From Bacteroidales bacterium (GTDB lineage Bacteria > Bacteroidota > Bacteroidia > Bacteroidales > UBA932): 58,507 nt of DNA. The notes below the pieces were generated by a model that was given only the letters and a program-made list of their open reading frames with translations, was not told the DNA's origin and did no database searches. A program made the translations under genes and the position numbers. The stretch lies in the NCBI GenBank assembly GCA_017438975.1, contig JAFRUH010000014.1, positions 1 to 58,507 on the forward strand, written 5' to 3'. Shown here piece after piece: positions 36,474 through 44,847 of the stretch (position 1 is the first letter of the stretch; the number at the start of each line of letters is the position of its first letter).

Positions 36474-36600
36474 CAAACGAAAGGCCGCCTCGCTGCCGCT
36501 CGGCTGCTTTTTTTGTATAGGGGTGTCCTTTCAAGCGAGCTTGAGGGCACCCCTATACAAAAAAAAGGCACCAGACTTGCGTCTGGCGGCCTTTCGTTTG
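36474..36600. repeat. 127-bp nested palindrome ending exactly at the attachment site
   Basis: A perfect 16-bp inverted repeat bounds the unit (36474-36489 and 36585-36600). Inside is a 21-bp stem with one mismatch (36508-36528 with 36545-36565) closed by TCAAGC/GCTTGA, then a CCAGAC/GTCTGG hairpin. GGAGGT flanks both ends (36468-36473 and 36602-36607). The big inner hairpin has T before and A after on both strands, the wrong order for a terminator. It could be a MITE-like insertion or a structured recombination site. Confidence 0.65.
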
Positions 36601-36617
36601 TGGAGGTAACCGGATTC
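36601..36617 (+). other. Left attachment site
   Basis: The 17 bases beginning TGGAGGTAACC are identical to 58066-58082, the 3' end of tRNA-Ala (acceptor and part of the T-arm), and in the same orientation. The match continues with 3 of the next 4 bases or so. Confidence 0.8.
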
Positions 36618-36716
36618 AAATCACAGTATGATTAGGTATAAAATGTGCTTTATATCGTTGATACACAGACTAATAAATATTATTCAGTTTTGAATAGTGT
36701 ATTTGGATTTACCGAG

Positions 36717-36756
36717 TTTTCTGCGTAAATTTACGCGTAAATAGAATACGCAGAAT
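36717..36756. repeat. Left-end recombinase-type repeats
   Basis: TTCTGCGTAAAT lies near 36719 and, inverted, AATACGCAGAA at 36745-36755, with a TTTACGCGTAAA palindrome between them. The same pair, in opposite order, occurs at the other end of the element (57991-58034). They are likely arm-type sites for the integrase or for a directionality factor. Confidence 0.6.
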
Positions 36757-38092
36757 ATGGCCGTAAAAATTCTACCTGGACAAACGTCCGGCCAAAATAT
36801 CAAAGGAGTACCCTATCCGGGTATCGGTTTGCATCAAGGGAACTACATTGATCTCCACCATTGGGTATAGCGTTGATAAGAAGGTCTTCGAGGCTGGCCG
36901 TATAAACAAGAAGAACTACAAGAACGCCAAGGGTGTCACAGCCAAGGAACTGAATGCAAAGCTGTCTGGGTTGGAATCCCACTTTGCCACTTATGATCTT
37001 GAGACGAAAAGCAAGCCGACCAAAGAAGAACTGAAGCGCCAGATTTCTCTGGGATTGATGGGCAAAGGAGAGGAGCAGGAGGCGCTCGAAGTGGCAACGC
37101 CTCAACAGCCCACCATCTTCGAGTACCTGGAGGAATTCAAAAAGGAGCAGAGCCTTGCAAACGAATGGGCCTATGGCACCCTACAGTGTTGGAAGACCTT
37201 CGGGAATCATCTCAAGGATTTCAATGCAAGTGTTACTCTGGACGACTTTGACGAATTCGGCATCACCAATTTCATCGTCTATCTTCGCGGAACGCTTGAC
37301 ATGGAGGAGAAGACCGTCCAGAAGCAATACTCCAACTTGAAGTGGTTCCTCAACTGGGCCATCCGCAAGGGATACACGAAGCAAGATTTCATCAATCGGT
37401 ATAAAGCCAAGTTCAAGGTATTGGAGAAGCCGGTCATCTTCCTCACAAAAGAGGAACTGCTCAAATTATACAACTATCAGATCCCGGCCAACGGAAAGGA
37501 AGTGGACCTTATTGACCGGAATGGCAAAGAGTACAAGAAGACTATCCACGATGCCAGCGGGCTTGCCAAGACCAGGGATCTCTTCTGCTTCTGCGCTTTC
37601 ACTTCTCTCCGGTACTCAGATATGGCTAATCTCAAGCGCCACGACATTCGCGACGGCATTCTCTATATTACAACACAGAAAACCAATGACCGTATTCCCA
37701 TCGAGCTGAACGCCTTTGCCAAGGAGATTATAGACAAGTATAAGAAGGAAAAGTATGACAATGACCTTGCCCTTCCCGTCATTAGCAACCAAAAGATGAA
37801 CAAATACCTGAAGGTTCTGGGAGAATTGTGCGGATTCAACGACCCCATAACCCGCGTTTGCTTCCGCGGAGGAAAACGCGTAGAGGAGACATACCCCAAG
37901 TATGAGATGATAGGCACTCATGCCGGCAGGCGCACATTCATTTGCTTTGCCCTTTCCAGCGGAATTCCGCCACAAGTAGTGATGAAGTGGACCGGCCACT
38001 CGGACTATTCCGCCATGAAACCCTACATTGACATTGCTGAAAAGACAAAGGCCAATGCAATGAGTCTCTTTGAGATGGAGTTGAAGAAATAA
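36757..38092 (+). CDS. Tyrosine recombinase (integrase) with a one-base frameshift near its start
   Basis: The body (from about 36770) is a Bacteroidetes phage-type integrase: arm-binding domain, SAM-like core-binding domain (about 115-200) and catalytic domain with Arg in TSLRYSDM, HAGRR (HxxR) and TGHS followed by the Tyr of MKPY. The expected N-terminus MAVKFYLDKR reads from ATG 36757 only if one A is removed from the AAAAA run at 36765-36769; the actual sequence shifts frame there and stops soon. The downstream frame has only a TTG start at 36848. Length with the frame restored is about 444 residues, normal for the family. It could be a real mutation, an A-run slippage site, or a read error. 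Confidence 0.8.
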
Positions 38093-38295
38093 CCGCCGAA
38101 TCATCATTGCGGCCATTCTAGGTCACCACAAAAGATATCTAACAGTCATCATAACGCAACTAATCCTATTAGGGGAGCGTAGGCATCAAGTTGTTCTTTT
38201 TTACTGTCCTCACTTACAATATTCACTTTACATATTCTCGTATCTGTTCATTATCGATAACAGCAACTACTTTGTATAAATAAGCACTATCAATT

Positions 38296-39201
38296 ATGGC
38301 TATCACAAGAAATGAAGATTATCTTTACATCAAACCGTTCACTGGAATACAAAGTTCATCGGGCGCCTGGTACCAAACAATAAAATTCCTTGGAAAAGGA
38401 GGGAATGGTATTTCGTATCTTGTAATATGTACGGGAGGATAGTATTTGGGGTGCATTTTTACACTGAAGATTCTTTACCGCATTTCAAAACCCGAGAGAG
38501 TTACAAAATTCCTTCATGAAGTTGCTTTTGTGCAAGAATGCAGTTTCCCGACCATATTAAAACAATATGATGACGGTGAATGGTACAACCATCCTTTTGT
38601 GGTTATGGACTATATGTCTACTACCCTTGAAGTCGTGATAAAAAAAGGAGAGTTGACAATAGGAGATAAAATCCTTTTCTCCTTACAACTGCTCTCCGCC
38701 GCTAAGTACCTGCAAAGCAAGAATGTAGTTCATAGAGACATCAAACCTTCAAATATTTTCATTAAAGATAATACTGCTATTCTTGGAGACTTTGGTTTGA
38801 TTAAAGAACTGTCCGATACAACAACTGATGATAGGGAAGAGATAAAGGGTTATTACGCTATGCCCGGAGCTTATAGAACGCCCGAACTTGTTGCATATGC
38901 GAGATCCGAGTCACCAATATGTAAAGAATCTGACATTTTTCAACTGGGTTTAGTTCTCTGCGAATTATTTACTGGGAATAACCCGCTCAGGCCTTCAGTT
39001 GATTCTCTTTCAGATGTAACTCTTTTACCTATTCCAAATGGGAAAAGCAAGCATTTAAAGAAGTGTATTGGGATTATTCGGCAAATGTTAAAAAAGGATA
39101 AAACAGAAAGAATGACTGTTGACAAAGCAATGGAAAGGTTTAATATGCTCTTTGAAGAGTATGCCCGGGCAAGAGAAGAACTGGAAGGTGCTGCAATATG
39201 A
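38296..39201 (+). pseudogene. Serine/threonine protein kinase with an in-frame amber codon
   Basis: Reading from ATG 38296 gives a kinase N-lobe: the Gly-rich loop LGKGGNGISYLV, then a TAG at 38440-38442 (codon 49), and in the same frame FTLKIL with the ATP-binding Lys. The C-lobe is complete: VVHRDIKPSN (catalytic loop), GDFGLIKE (DFG), PGAYRTPELVAY and an SDIFQLG helix. No other stop occurs before 39201. Thus either a nonsense mutation inactivated an otherwise well-kept kinase, or the product is made by readthrough. Without the N-lobe, the fragment from TTG 38446 would lack the nucleotide-binding loop. Bacterial kinases of this size often sit in defence or signalling modules. Confidence 0.75.
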
Positions 39202-39309
39202 CCAGCTGTCGCTTTTTATAACTGAATACAAACACGTCTCTCAAACATAGTTAAACACGAAGGTATTGATTGATATCAATGAGAACTCCAGGGAGCTAAA
39301 AACTTGGTT

Positions 39310-40011
39310 CTATAGCGAAAGAACGGCAATTGTACGCTGATATTGGCTCCTGAATCCCGTCTCGGAATCCAGCAGAATACACATTGCCTGAATCTGGAAT
39401 CTCTCGTCACTGAGGTTCCAGATTTCCGTATATCCTGGAATGGTGATGCTCATCAACCGCGAGCAATCCCCTTCAGCCAGGAATCCTCGCATTTCCCTGA
39501 CGCCATATCCTTTGCCGGGATTAGTTAGCCGCAGGCGGGCATATAGCCGATAACGCTTGGGGGTGGCATTTTGAGACACGTGGGCATCAACTGCAAGTCG
39601 TAGCTTCCCGGCCTCAACGGTAACGCAATCAAATGTCACAATAAAAGGCGGTGGTGCCTGGAATGGTTGTGCTGCGGGCGCATGCTCATTCCCCATCAGC
39701 GCGAACCCGTGGTATGCTGATACGAACAGATTGTTTCCAGATATATGAGCCTTGTGGTCAAATGGAGGCCTATGCGGTTCTGCTGTGGTCTCGTAGGTGT
39801 TCCACAACTTCTGCACATCTGAGTCCAAGGATGCCCACGCCGCCATTGCCCTCCGATGTATGGCCAGGTGCTCCAGCTGGGCTGGCGTGCCCGGATACTG
39901 AGGGTTCACCCTCTTCCTGGTATAGCAGCGGCCATTCCTATGATAAAAGGTCACCTCACCTGCGGAACCGTAGGCGTCAGATAGGAGTATTGATGGTCTG
40001 AACAGGGGCAT
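39310..40011 (-). CDS. Hypothetical phage-type structural protein
   Basis: 233 residues, no signal peptide or membrane segment. The start (GEVTFYHRNGRCYTRKRVNPQ, then PGTPAQLEHLAIHRRAMAAW) and the phrase SGNNLFVSAYHGFALMG recall hypothetical proteins found in tail regions of Bacteroidetes prophages. The remainder is beta-rich. A promoter at 40070-40100 precedes it. It lies downstream of a broken tape-measure gene on the same strand, consistent with a degraded tail module. It is itself intact. Function not known. Confidence 0.6.
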   Translation of the reverse strand: MPLFRPSILLSDAYGSAGEVTFYHRNGRCYTRKRVNPQYPGTPAQLEHLAIHRRAMAAWASLDSDVQKLWNTYETTAEPHRPPFDHKAHISGNNLFVSAYHGFALMGNEHAPAAQPFQAPPPFIVTFDCVTVEAGKLRLAVDAHVSQNATPKRYRLYARLRLTNPGKGYGVREMRGFLAEGDCSRLMSITIPGYTEIWNLSDERFQIQAMCILLDSETGFRSQYQRTIAVLSL

Positions 40012-40069
40012 ACCTTATACTTGTACTTTTGGGCAGGGCTATAGCAAATAAGTACCTTCTCAGGTATAA

Positions 40070-40100
40070 CAAAGATAATCAAAATCAGCGACTTAATCAA
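40070..40100 (-). promoter_or_regulatory. Promoter of the 39310-40011 gene
   Basis: TATCTTTG (40070-40077, minus) is a perfect -7 match, with TTG (40098-40100) 20 nt upstream. The leader to the ATG at 40011 is about 52 nt. Confidence 0.6.
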
Positions 40101-40461
40101 GGGTAAGAGCTCCTGCAGCAGCTGGCGCTGCTGCCTCTTTGTGTATATATTTACCCCTTGATACATCCCTCCGGGCGGGTGATGTCGGTCCCTTTCTTGA
40201 TGAGGCCGAAGCGGGAGTTTCTGGATGGCCTATGGTACTAGCAGTCTCGCAGACGCGTGGGTAGAGGTAGGGGCCTTGTGCGGCGTCTGTGAGTCTGCCA
40301 GTGCCATAGGGCGCGGAACGAGCGAAGCGAGTGGAGCGTGGCCCTGGAGGCGGTCTGGAAGGTGTGGGGGTGGCGGGCTCTGGAGCACCGTTCCAGGGAG
40401 ACCTTAGGCCCCCTGGAACAGCGGAAGTAGACACCCCAATTCCTTTGTGAGCCGTGCTATT
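40101..40461. other. GC-rich stretch without a supported gene
   Basis: Short open frames occur on both strands but none has a recognisable domain and they overlap each other. The composition (around 40250-40430) is much more GC-rich than the flanking tail remnants and resembles the block at 42940-43560. It may be an insertion or decayed structural gene. Confidence 0.35.
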
Positions 40462-41037
40462 TCAGCAGTCGACTTTTCTGAGGATGGTAGCAAGGTTAAC
40501 ATTGGCCTGATCGAAATCTTTCATAGTATTAAAAGCGACACTAAGCACCTTTGCAACCCCATAGACAGCATTGATGGCACCCATCATAGCGATTTTGGCA
40601 GTGCATTCATCGCTCCTCCTACAGCGCCTGTATCGCCTTTCAGATGTCTCAGTCGAGCCGACGTTGCCAGGAATTTCTTGTTCAGGTTTTCCTCCCACTC
40701 TTTTGTACCCGTCAAAGCATTGTCAATGCTCTTTTAAGATCGTGGAGGCGCTTGGACACTTCACCAATTGTCGTGGAATTCAGTGGTAGCTTTGAACGAA
40801 GCTCTTCTAACTGGGCCTTATTCTCGGTAGTTTCGTCTTTTACCGATTTAGAAAGTTCTTTGTACCTGACTGAGTTCGTTTAACTTTCCTTGGCGAGCAT
40901 TGACAATTACTATCGCATCTCTTTGATAGCGTCATTGCTTGAGGAAATCCGTTTTTCTAGGTCATTGATCTTCTTGCGCCAGCATCGCCATTGACAATGA
41001 TGTTGAGCCGAAGACTCTCTTCTTTGATCTTTGCAAT
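40462..41037 (-). pseudogene. Truncated, frameshifted phage tail tape-measure gene
   Basis: Reading from an ATT at 41037 gives KEESLRLNIIVNGDAG, the usual opening of Bacteroidetes phage tape-measure proteins. The frame then moves: KINDLEKRISSSNDAIKEM in a second frame, STTIGEVSKRLHDLK and GTKEWEENLNKKFLATSARL in others, and finally GVAKVLSVAFNTMKDFDQANVNLATIL near 40462-40560. Several indels and stops separate these pieces. Only about 190 residues of a protein usually several times longer remain. It shows that the element, or an ancestor at this site, carried a tail module. Confidence 0.65.
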
Positions 41038-41275
41038 AATTCACCTTATTATGGCGCAAAATGTCCACCCCGCTCAATGTGCGTTGAACCCTGCGATTAC
41101 TGGCGCATAATCGAGTCCTTCCAAATTGTCGGGCTTGCTGCTGATGCTCTTGTATAAAACTACTTTGGGGCTCCGGAAAAAGAAGTTCTCTTTCTGTCGA
41201 AAACATCTCCACTTCCTGTATCCACCCGGAGAAAGCATGCAATGATGCAATGAAGAGGACGAGAAATCGTTTCAT
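41038..41275 (-). pseudogene. Small decayed gene upstream of the tape-measure remnant
   Basis: The frame starting at 41275 gives a signal-like MKRFLVLFIASLHAFSGW. Downstream, another frame gives DNLEGLDYAPVIAGFNAH and, after a stop, AGWTFCAIIR, which look like real protein but are interrupted. The pieces suggest a small secreted or tail-associated protein broken by indels. I cannot name it. Confidence 0.35.
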
Positions 41276-41394
41276 AGTGAGCTGATTAACCCGTCAATTT
41301 GCAAATACCGCGCCTTATTGTTCCATCAGGAGTTGCCTATTGTACTTATCTGGAACAATAACGCCACGGCTAAACCAGGCCTGACACCATTTGA

Positions 41395-41802
41395 TTATTC
41401 CTCTGGTTTTGCCGGCTCTGGATTCTTCGTGAAATTGACCGGCGGAATGATAATCGCAGGAAGACCGGCCTTTATGCTGGTATTGGTGATCACTTCACGG
41501 ATAAACGGGAAGATGATAGCGGCACCATTCACTCTGCCGAAAGCATCGAGATCATTAATCTCAGATTCGCCAACTCGGGTAAACATTCCGACCATCTTGA
41601 CTCTGATTTTGACCTGTTCCACATTTTGGAATGTCTGGATGACGGAAACCTCTTCGCCAACTATCACCTGATTGTCTTTGACGGCGACATCGGTATGTAT
41701 GTCCAACTTGTTTTGAATATCTCCCTCAAAAACAACATTATTGACTCTGGAAAAATCAACATTCAAGAGGATGATATTGTCAATTCTAAAACCTGATTCC
41801 AT
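41395..41802 (-). CDS. SecB-like chaperone (third gene of a HEPN/unknown/SecB triplet)
   Basis: 135 residues. The C-terminal half, GAAIIFPFIREVITNTSIKA followed by GLPAIIIPPVNF, is the signature of SecB and SecB-like chaperones; the N-terminal half (INNVVFEGDIQNKLDIHTDV...) forms the expected beta strands. SecB-like proteins in toxin-antitoxin-chaperone (TAC) modules protect an antitoxin until it folds. This gene is 4 bp downstream of the unknown gene 41807-42262, which overlaps the HEPN gene by 4 bp, so the three are one operon. A housekeeping export role is less likely because it lies on a mobile element with two partners. Confidence 0.75.
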   Translation of the reverse strand: MESGFRIDNIILLNVDFSRVNNVVFEGDIQNKLDIHTDVAVKDNQVIVGEEVSVIQTFQNVEQVKIRVKMVGMFTRVGESEINDLDAFGRVNGAAIIFPFIREVITNTSIKAGLPAIIIPPVNFTKNPEPAKPEE

Positions 41803-41806
41803 AGTA

Positions 41807-42262
41807 TTATGCGGCTAATAAGTTATCTGTGAAATGAGAAGATACCACTTCCTCTTTAATAGGAGACGGAATGCGTTTGGTATTATCAACAAGCGTGACA
41901 CTGGAGATTGCTGTCACACTTTCTGTAATTTTGGAAGTGAATCCAGAGATAATAGGCTTTTGAGTATCAACAAGTGAGATGGGTTTGTATTCTAAACCGT
42001 CCAGAATAAAGCCTTGCCCGCCATAAGGTATAATACTATCTGGGCTCTTTATGCAAACCAATTCTTTTGGATACTTTTCAATGGAATCCATAATAAAGGT
42101 GTCGATCCATTCAAAGACATCATTACGTTCAAGCAACTCGTGAGGAAGAATATCCACCGTGTGGACATGGGCACGATAGTCACAATCAAGGACAACTCTG
42201 GCTGTTTTGAACTTATCTAGGAACCGACAGAGATTCTTTCTGATATAGTCATTTAAGGTCAT
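41807..42262 (-). CDS. Unknown protein, middle gene of the HEPN/unknown/SecB triplet
   Basis: 151 residues, no signal or membrane segment. The first 85 residues look like a compact alpha/beta domain (RVVLDCDYRAHVHTVDILP, FEWIDTFIMDSIEKYP). From about residue 100 the chain becomes low in structure with many Ser, Thr and Val (TESVTAISSVTLVD), like the flexible C-terminal tail by which TAC antitoxins are bound by their SecB chaperone. It lacks the GSx10DxD signature of a MNT nucleotidyltransferase. By position it is the candidate antitoxin; this is inference. Confidence 0.65.
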   Translation of the reverse strand: MTLNDYIRKNLCRFLDKFKTARVVLDCDYRAHVHTVDILPHELLERNDVFEWIDTFIMDSIEKYPKELVCIKSPDSIIPYGGQGFILDGLEYKPISLVDTQKPIISGFTSKITESVTAISSVTLVDNTKRIPSPIKEEVVSSHFTDNLLAA

Positions 42263-42651
42263 ATATACTTGATCAAAAGTTGTTGAATAAGCTCCATCAA
42301 TGCAATGGCTCGTGTGGCGCTTCTCTCTGTGAATGGTTCATTGTAGTAGTCGGCCGACATTCGTAGCTGCTTTAACTCACCAATCTGTGATCTTATATTT
42401 TGAGAATCTTTTCGGCTCTTACTATGAATATAGAGAGTGACCTCATTTATTGTATCTTGATGAGAGCCCGAATCACCATAATATCTTAAATCCAATTCTT
42501 CCAGTTCAAAGGATTTGGAGCAACTGATGTGTTCGAAAAGGAGAAAACAACTATAATATGCCGTATGTCCCACTGGAGCAAATAACCCCGATACTTTCAA
42601 CTGCTCTGCAGCATCTTTATACTGTTGGGATTTATTCTGATACTCGCTCAT
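42259..42651 (-). CDS. HEPN-like (UPF0332-type) protein, candidate toxin of a triplet
   Basis: 130 residues, all-helical. The ending LKQLRMSADYYNEPFTERSA is typical of UPF0332-type HEPN proteins, where R-x-x-ADY precedes the last helices; the first helices contain HTAYYSCFLLFEH, also HEPN-like. HEPN proteins are often RNases in toxin-antitoxin or anti-phage modules. A classical Rx4-6H catalytic motif is not obvious, so activity is uncertain. First gene of the operon; a -7 element lies at 42731-42738. The stop overlaps the next start by 4 bp. Confidence 0.65.
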   Translation of the reverse strand: MSEYQNKSQQYKDAAEQLKVSGLFAPVGHTAYYSCFLLFEHISCSKSFELEELDLRYYGDSGSHQDTINEVTLYIHSKSRKDSQNIRSQIGELKQLRMSADYYNEPFTERSATRAIALMELIQQLLIKYI

Positions 42652-42730
42652 AAGGACTAAATAGAACCTTTAGCCCATTCATCCCGGGGCAGAGAGGCTA
42701 ATAACACAAAACACTTTAGTATACGCATTG

Positions 42731-42738
42731 CAAATATA
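42731..42738 (-). promoter_or_regulatory. -7 element of the HEPN/unknown/SecB operon
   Basis: TATATTTG on the minus strand is a perfect -7 match; the leader to the ATG at 42651 is about 75 nt. No clear -33 box is seen. Confidence 0.5.
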
Positions 42739-43558
42739 ATTGATTGTTTGTTATTATACCACATCTATTCCACTTTTTTGCATCTAAAACTTAATTAAAG
42801 ATTGTATGTACCTAAATTACGCACCACTTTGGTCTATCTCCTCCCGGGTCCTCGCTGTGACATCCACCATGAAACCGTACATAAGCTCACGGGTAATGGC
42901 ATTGAACAAGCCCACAATGAGTCGTTGTGAATCTGGCGCGATTTGGGGCGACGAGATAAGACCGGGAGCGTGGGTGGGCAGACGGCCTCCGGGGCCTGGG
43001 CCGGAACGGCCCATGACAAGGCTGAATCGAAGGATTCCGCTGATATCAACGCTCTGACGGTGCCCTCCGGCGCAGTCTGTGGCTGGCAGCGTGGAAGGGC
43101 AGCAAGGGCGAAGGTCTTGATGCCTTGGAACGATGACTGGCACAGTCTGCGCGAGCGGGCCGAAGGGCCGCTTCCTGGATGCCCGGAACACTTCTGGCGG
43201 GATTCATCCCGGCAGAGGTGTGGAGGAATAGCAGCCAGGTTAAACAAGCCAGTGAGGGCTTACCTTGGAGGAACAGTGCCAAATATGGACTGGCCCGCTT
43301 GTCGGGACAGTTGATATTTGGTACTGGGCCGACCCGCAGCTGTGCTGCACGTGCCGGCAGGAAGCCTCGGTGGGGCGAGTGATGCCCTTCCTTTACCTAC
43401 TGACCTTGTTCGTAGCGGGCACTTTTGGGGCGGGGGCCCCGAAAGTGCGGGGTTTTGCGAAGGGCCAGGGTCGGGGATGGCCCTGGAGCAGAACTCCTTT
43501 CCTGCCGCCACGCCGACCGGACGGGTGGGATTTTTTTCGAAGGTAGGACGGAGCTCCT

Positions 43559-43639
43559 TAACATAATCCGGATTGTGTGCGAAGCGGAAACAAGCGCCGC
43601 TCGCGGCGACTTGTTACACAATCCCGACGGATTATGTTA
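43559..43639. repeat. 81-bp bulged palindrome
   Basis: Nested pairs: TAACATAATCCG (43559-43570) with CGGATTATGTTA (43628-43639), GATTGTGT (43571-43578) with ACACAATC (43616-43623), AACAAG (43589-43594) with CTTGTT (43610-43615), and GCCGC (43596-43600) with GCGGC (43603-43607). About ten unpaired bases (43579-43588) bulge on one arm only. Such one-sided bulges mark attC sites and some oriT or ssDNA-origin hairpins. Confidence 0.75.
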
Positions 43640-43895
43640 TGGCGCGGATTCTCCAGCACTGACGTTGCTTCGAAGGAATCCGGCCGGGCGTTATGCTCTC
43701 CCCTGTGGGGAGCCGGAGGGGCATTAACCAGCACGGTGAGCTGGCACTTGTGGAGCAAGTGTAACGAGCGGACCACAACTGACTGCTGACCGTGACCGAT
43801 TCTCCTTATATCTGCAGGTCGCTAGCAAGTTACGTGAGGCTCGCCTTTGTTAGCAAACAAGTAGCAAACGCTGAAACTTAACAAAAAAGTGAAGT

Positions 43896-43930
43896 TTTGT
43901 TTGTGGTTTCAAAAATATGTCGTATCTTTG
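43896..43930 (+). promoter_or_regulatory. Promoter of the toxin-antitoxin-SecB operon
   Basis: TTTG (43900-43903; a second copy at 43896-43899) and TATCTTTG (43923-43930) are 19 nt apart, a full consensus. The ATG at 43952 follows after a short leader, and the upstream in-frame start at 43889 would lie inside the promoter. Confidence 0.85.
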
Positions 43931-43951
43931 TGCCCTCAAACAAAGCATTGT

Positions 43952-44446
43952 ATGGGAAAACTCGAACTTGTTATAGAAAGCGAAAATGTCAGTATTTATT
44001 CACCAAAGTATGATGGTGAAACAATGACCGAGTTCGAGAAATTCATGTCCAACAATGGCGCACTGCCTCATCCTCAGTTAAAGAAAGATTTTGATGAAAT
44101 AATTGCCCGTGTTAAGAAAATGCTCGATGACTGTGGAGCCAGAGAGAATCTCTTTCGGCTTGAGGGGCGTAATATCAAAGCTCTTCCTCTCATTATAGAG
44201 CATAGAAGAGGACGAGGTGTCGGCACTGTTCGATTGTATTGTATCCGGATATCTGATAAACTTCTTATTCTTGGAAATGGAGGGATAAAGAAGGTAGATC
44301 GCTTTGAAGATGATCCTGTATTGTTAGGGATTGTGAATCAACTTCGAGACATCGAGCATCAGATTTTTGTTGAGACGCGGAAAGCCCATTCAGATTATGA
44401 AGATTATCAGACTGTTAAAACAATAATTGAAACTATCACCATATAA
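43952..44446 (+). CDS. Candidate HigB/RelE-like toxin of a TAC module
   Basis: 164 residues. The core TVRLYCIRISDKLLILGNGG-IKK resembles the central beta strands and following helix of RelE/HigB ribosome-dependent RNases (R-x-Y/F-C...L-L-x-G-x-x-KK). It is longer than typical HigB because of about 70 extra N-terminal residues. Directly downstream lie an HTH antitoxin (8 bp) and a SecB-like gene (6 bp), the classical toxin-antitoxin-chaperone order. Toxin activity is inferred from context and partial motif. ATG 43952 is set by the promoter. Confidence 0.7.
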   Translation: MGKLELVIESENVSIYSPKYDGETMTEFEKFMSNNGALPHPQLKKDFDEIIARVKKMLDDCGARENLFRLEGRNIKALPLIIEHRRGRGVGTVRLYCIRISDKLLILGNGGIKKVDRFEDDPVLLGIVNQLRDIEHQIFVETRKAHSDYEDYQTVKTIIETITI

Positions 44447-44454
44447 TACTTGTT

Positions 44455-44841
44455 ATGAAAAAGAACGCTCTATTTGACCAATGCGTTGCCAATGTCGCTC
44501 CTGAGGTGTTGGAGGAGGTGAGCCTTAATATTGACATCGCGAACCGCATCTATGATCTTCTTAAGGAGAAGAGAATGACTCAGCGGGAATTCGCCGCACT
44601 CATGGGAAAACGTGAGTCCGAGATTTCCAGGTGGCTTACGGGCTCTCACGGATTCACCACCACAACGCTTGCCAAGATCGCATCAGTTCTTGGTGAACCT
44701 ATTGTAGAAGTAAAGAAAGCACCACAGGTCCAGTTTGTTTTTGTCCCTGTTGGTAATTATGTCACGCTTTCCGAGTCTATCGATGGGGTATTTATTAATA
44801 AACAAGATAATAGTGATTGCCTCATGGCTTATCATAATTAG
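44455..44841 (+). CDS. HTH (XRE/HigA-like) antitoxin of a TAC module
   Basis: 128 residues. A helix-turn-helix (about 25-85) contains MTQREFAALMGKRESEISRW and FTTTTLAKIASVLG. Beyond it is a C-terminal extension of about 45 residues beginning VKKAPQVQFVFVPVG, hydrophobic and probably unfolded, the place of the chaperone-addiction segment in known TAC antitoxins. It should bind and neutralise the toxin and repress the promoter at 43900-43930. It lies between the toxin and SecB-like genes. Confidence 0.8.
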   Translation: MKKNALFDQCVANVAPEVLEEVSLNIDIANRIYDLLKEKRMTQREFAALMGKRESEISRWLTGSHGFTTTTLAKIASVLGEPIVEVKKAPQVQFVFVPVGNYVTLSESIDGVFINKQDNSDCLMAYHN

Positions 44842-44847
44842 TTTCGT

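Larger units (their letters stand above)
42652..43951. other. 1.3-kb gap, mostly GC-rich and hairpin-rich, no supported gene
   Basis: From 42790 to 43850 the composition is GC-rich and the open frames overlap on both strands. One piece on the minus strand (42817-42950) encodes VGLFNAITRELMYGFMVDVT and looks like the C-terminus of a lost gene. Beyond that come many hairpins: GGGCCAGG/CCTGG types near 43460-43480, the 81-bp palindrome (43559-43639), CTCCCC/GGGGAG near 43700, CCAGC/GCTGG and CACTTG/CAAGTG near 43740-43760. It could be an oriT, an origin or a large structured RNA. Confidence 0.5.

Noticed and set aside
36508-36565. Large inner hairpin as bidirectional terminator
   Set aside because: T-run precedes and A-run follows the stem on both strands, the reverse of terminator order.
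36848-38092. TTG 36848 as true integrase start
   Set aside because: The 27 codons upstream in the same frame are conserved-looking integrase sequence, and a proper ATG lies one frameshift away.
42817-43566. Overlapping frames of 70-137 codons on both strands in the GC-rich block
   Set aside because: They overlap in several frames, are rich in Arg, Pro, Gly and Ser as expected of chance GC-rich frames, and have no domain; only a short piece near 42817-42950 looks protein-like.
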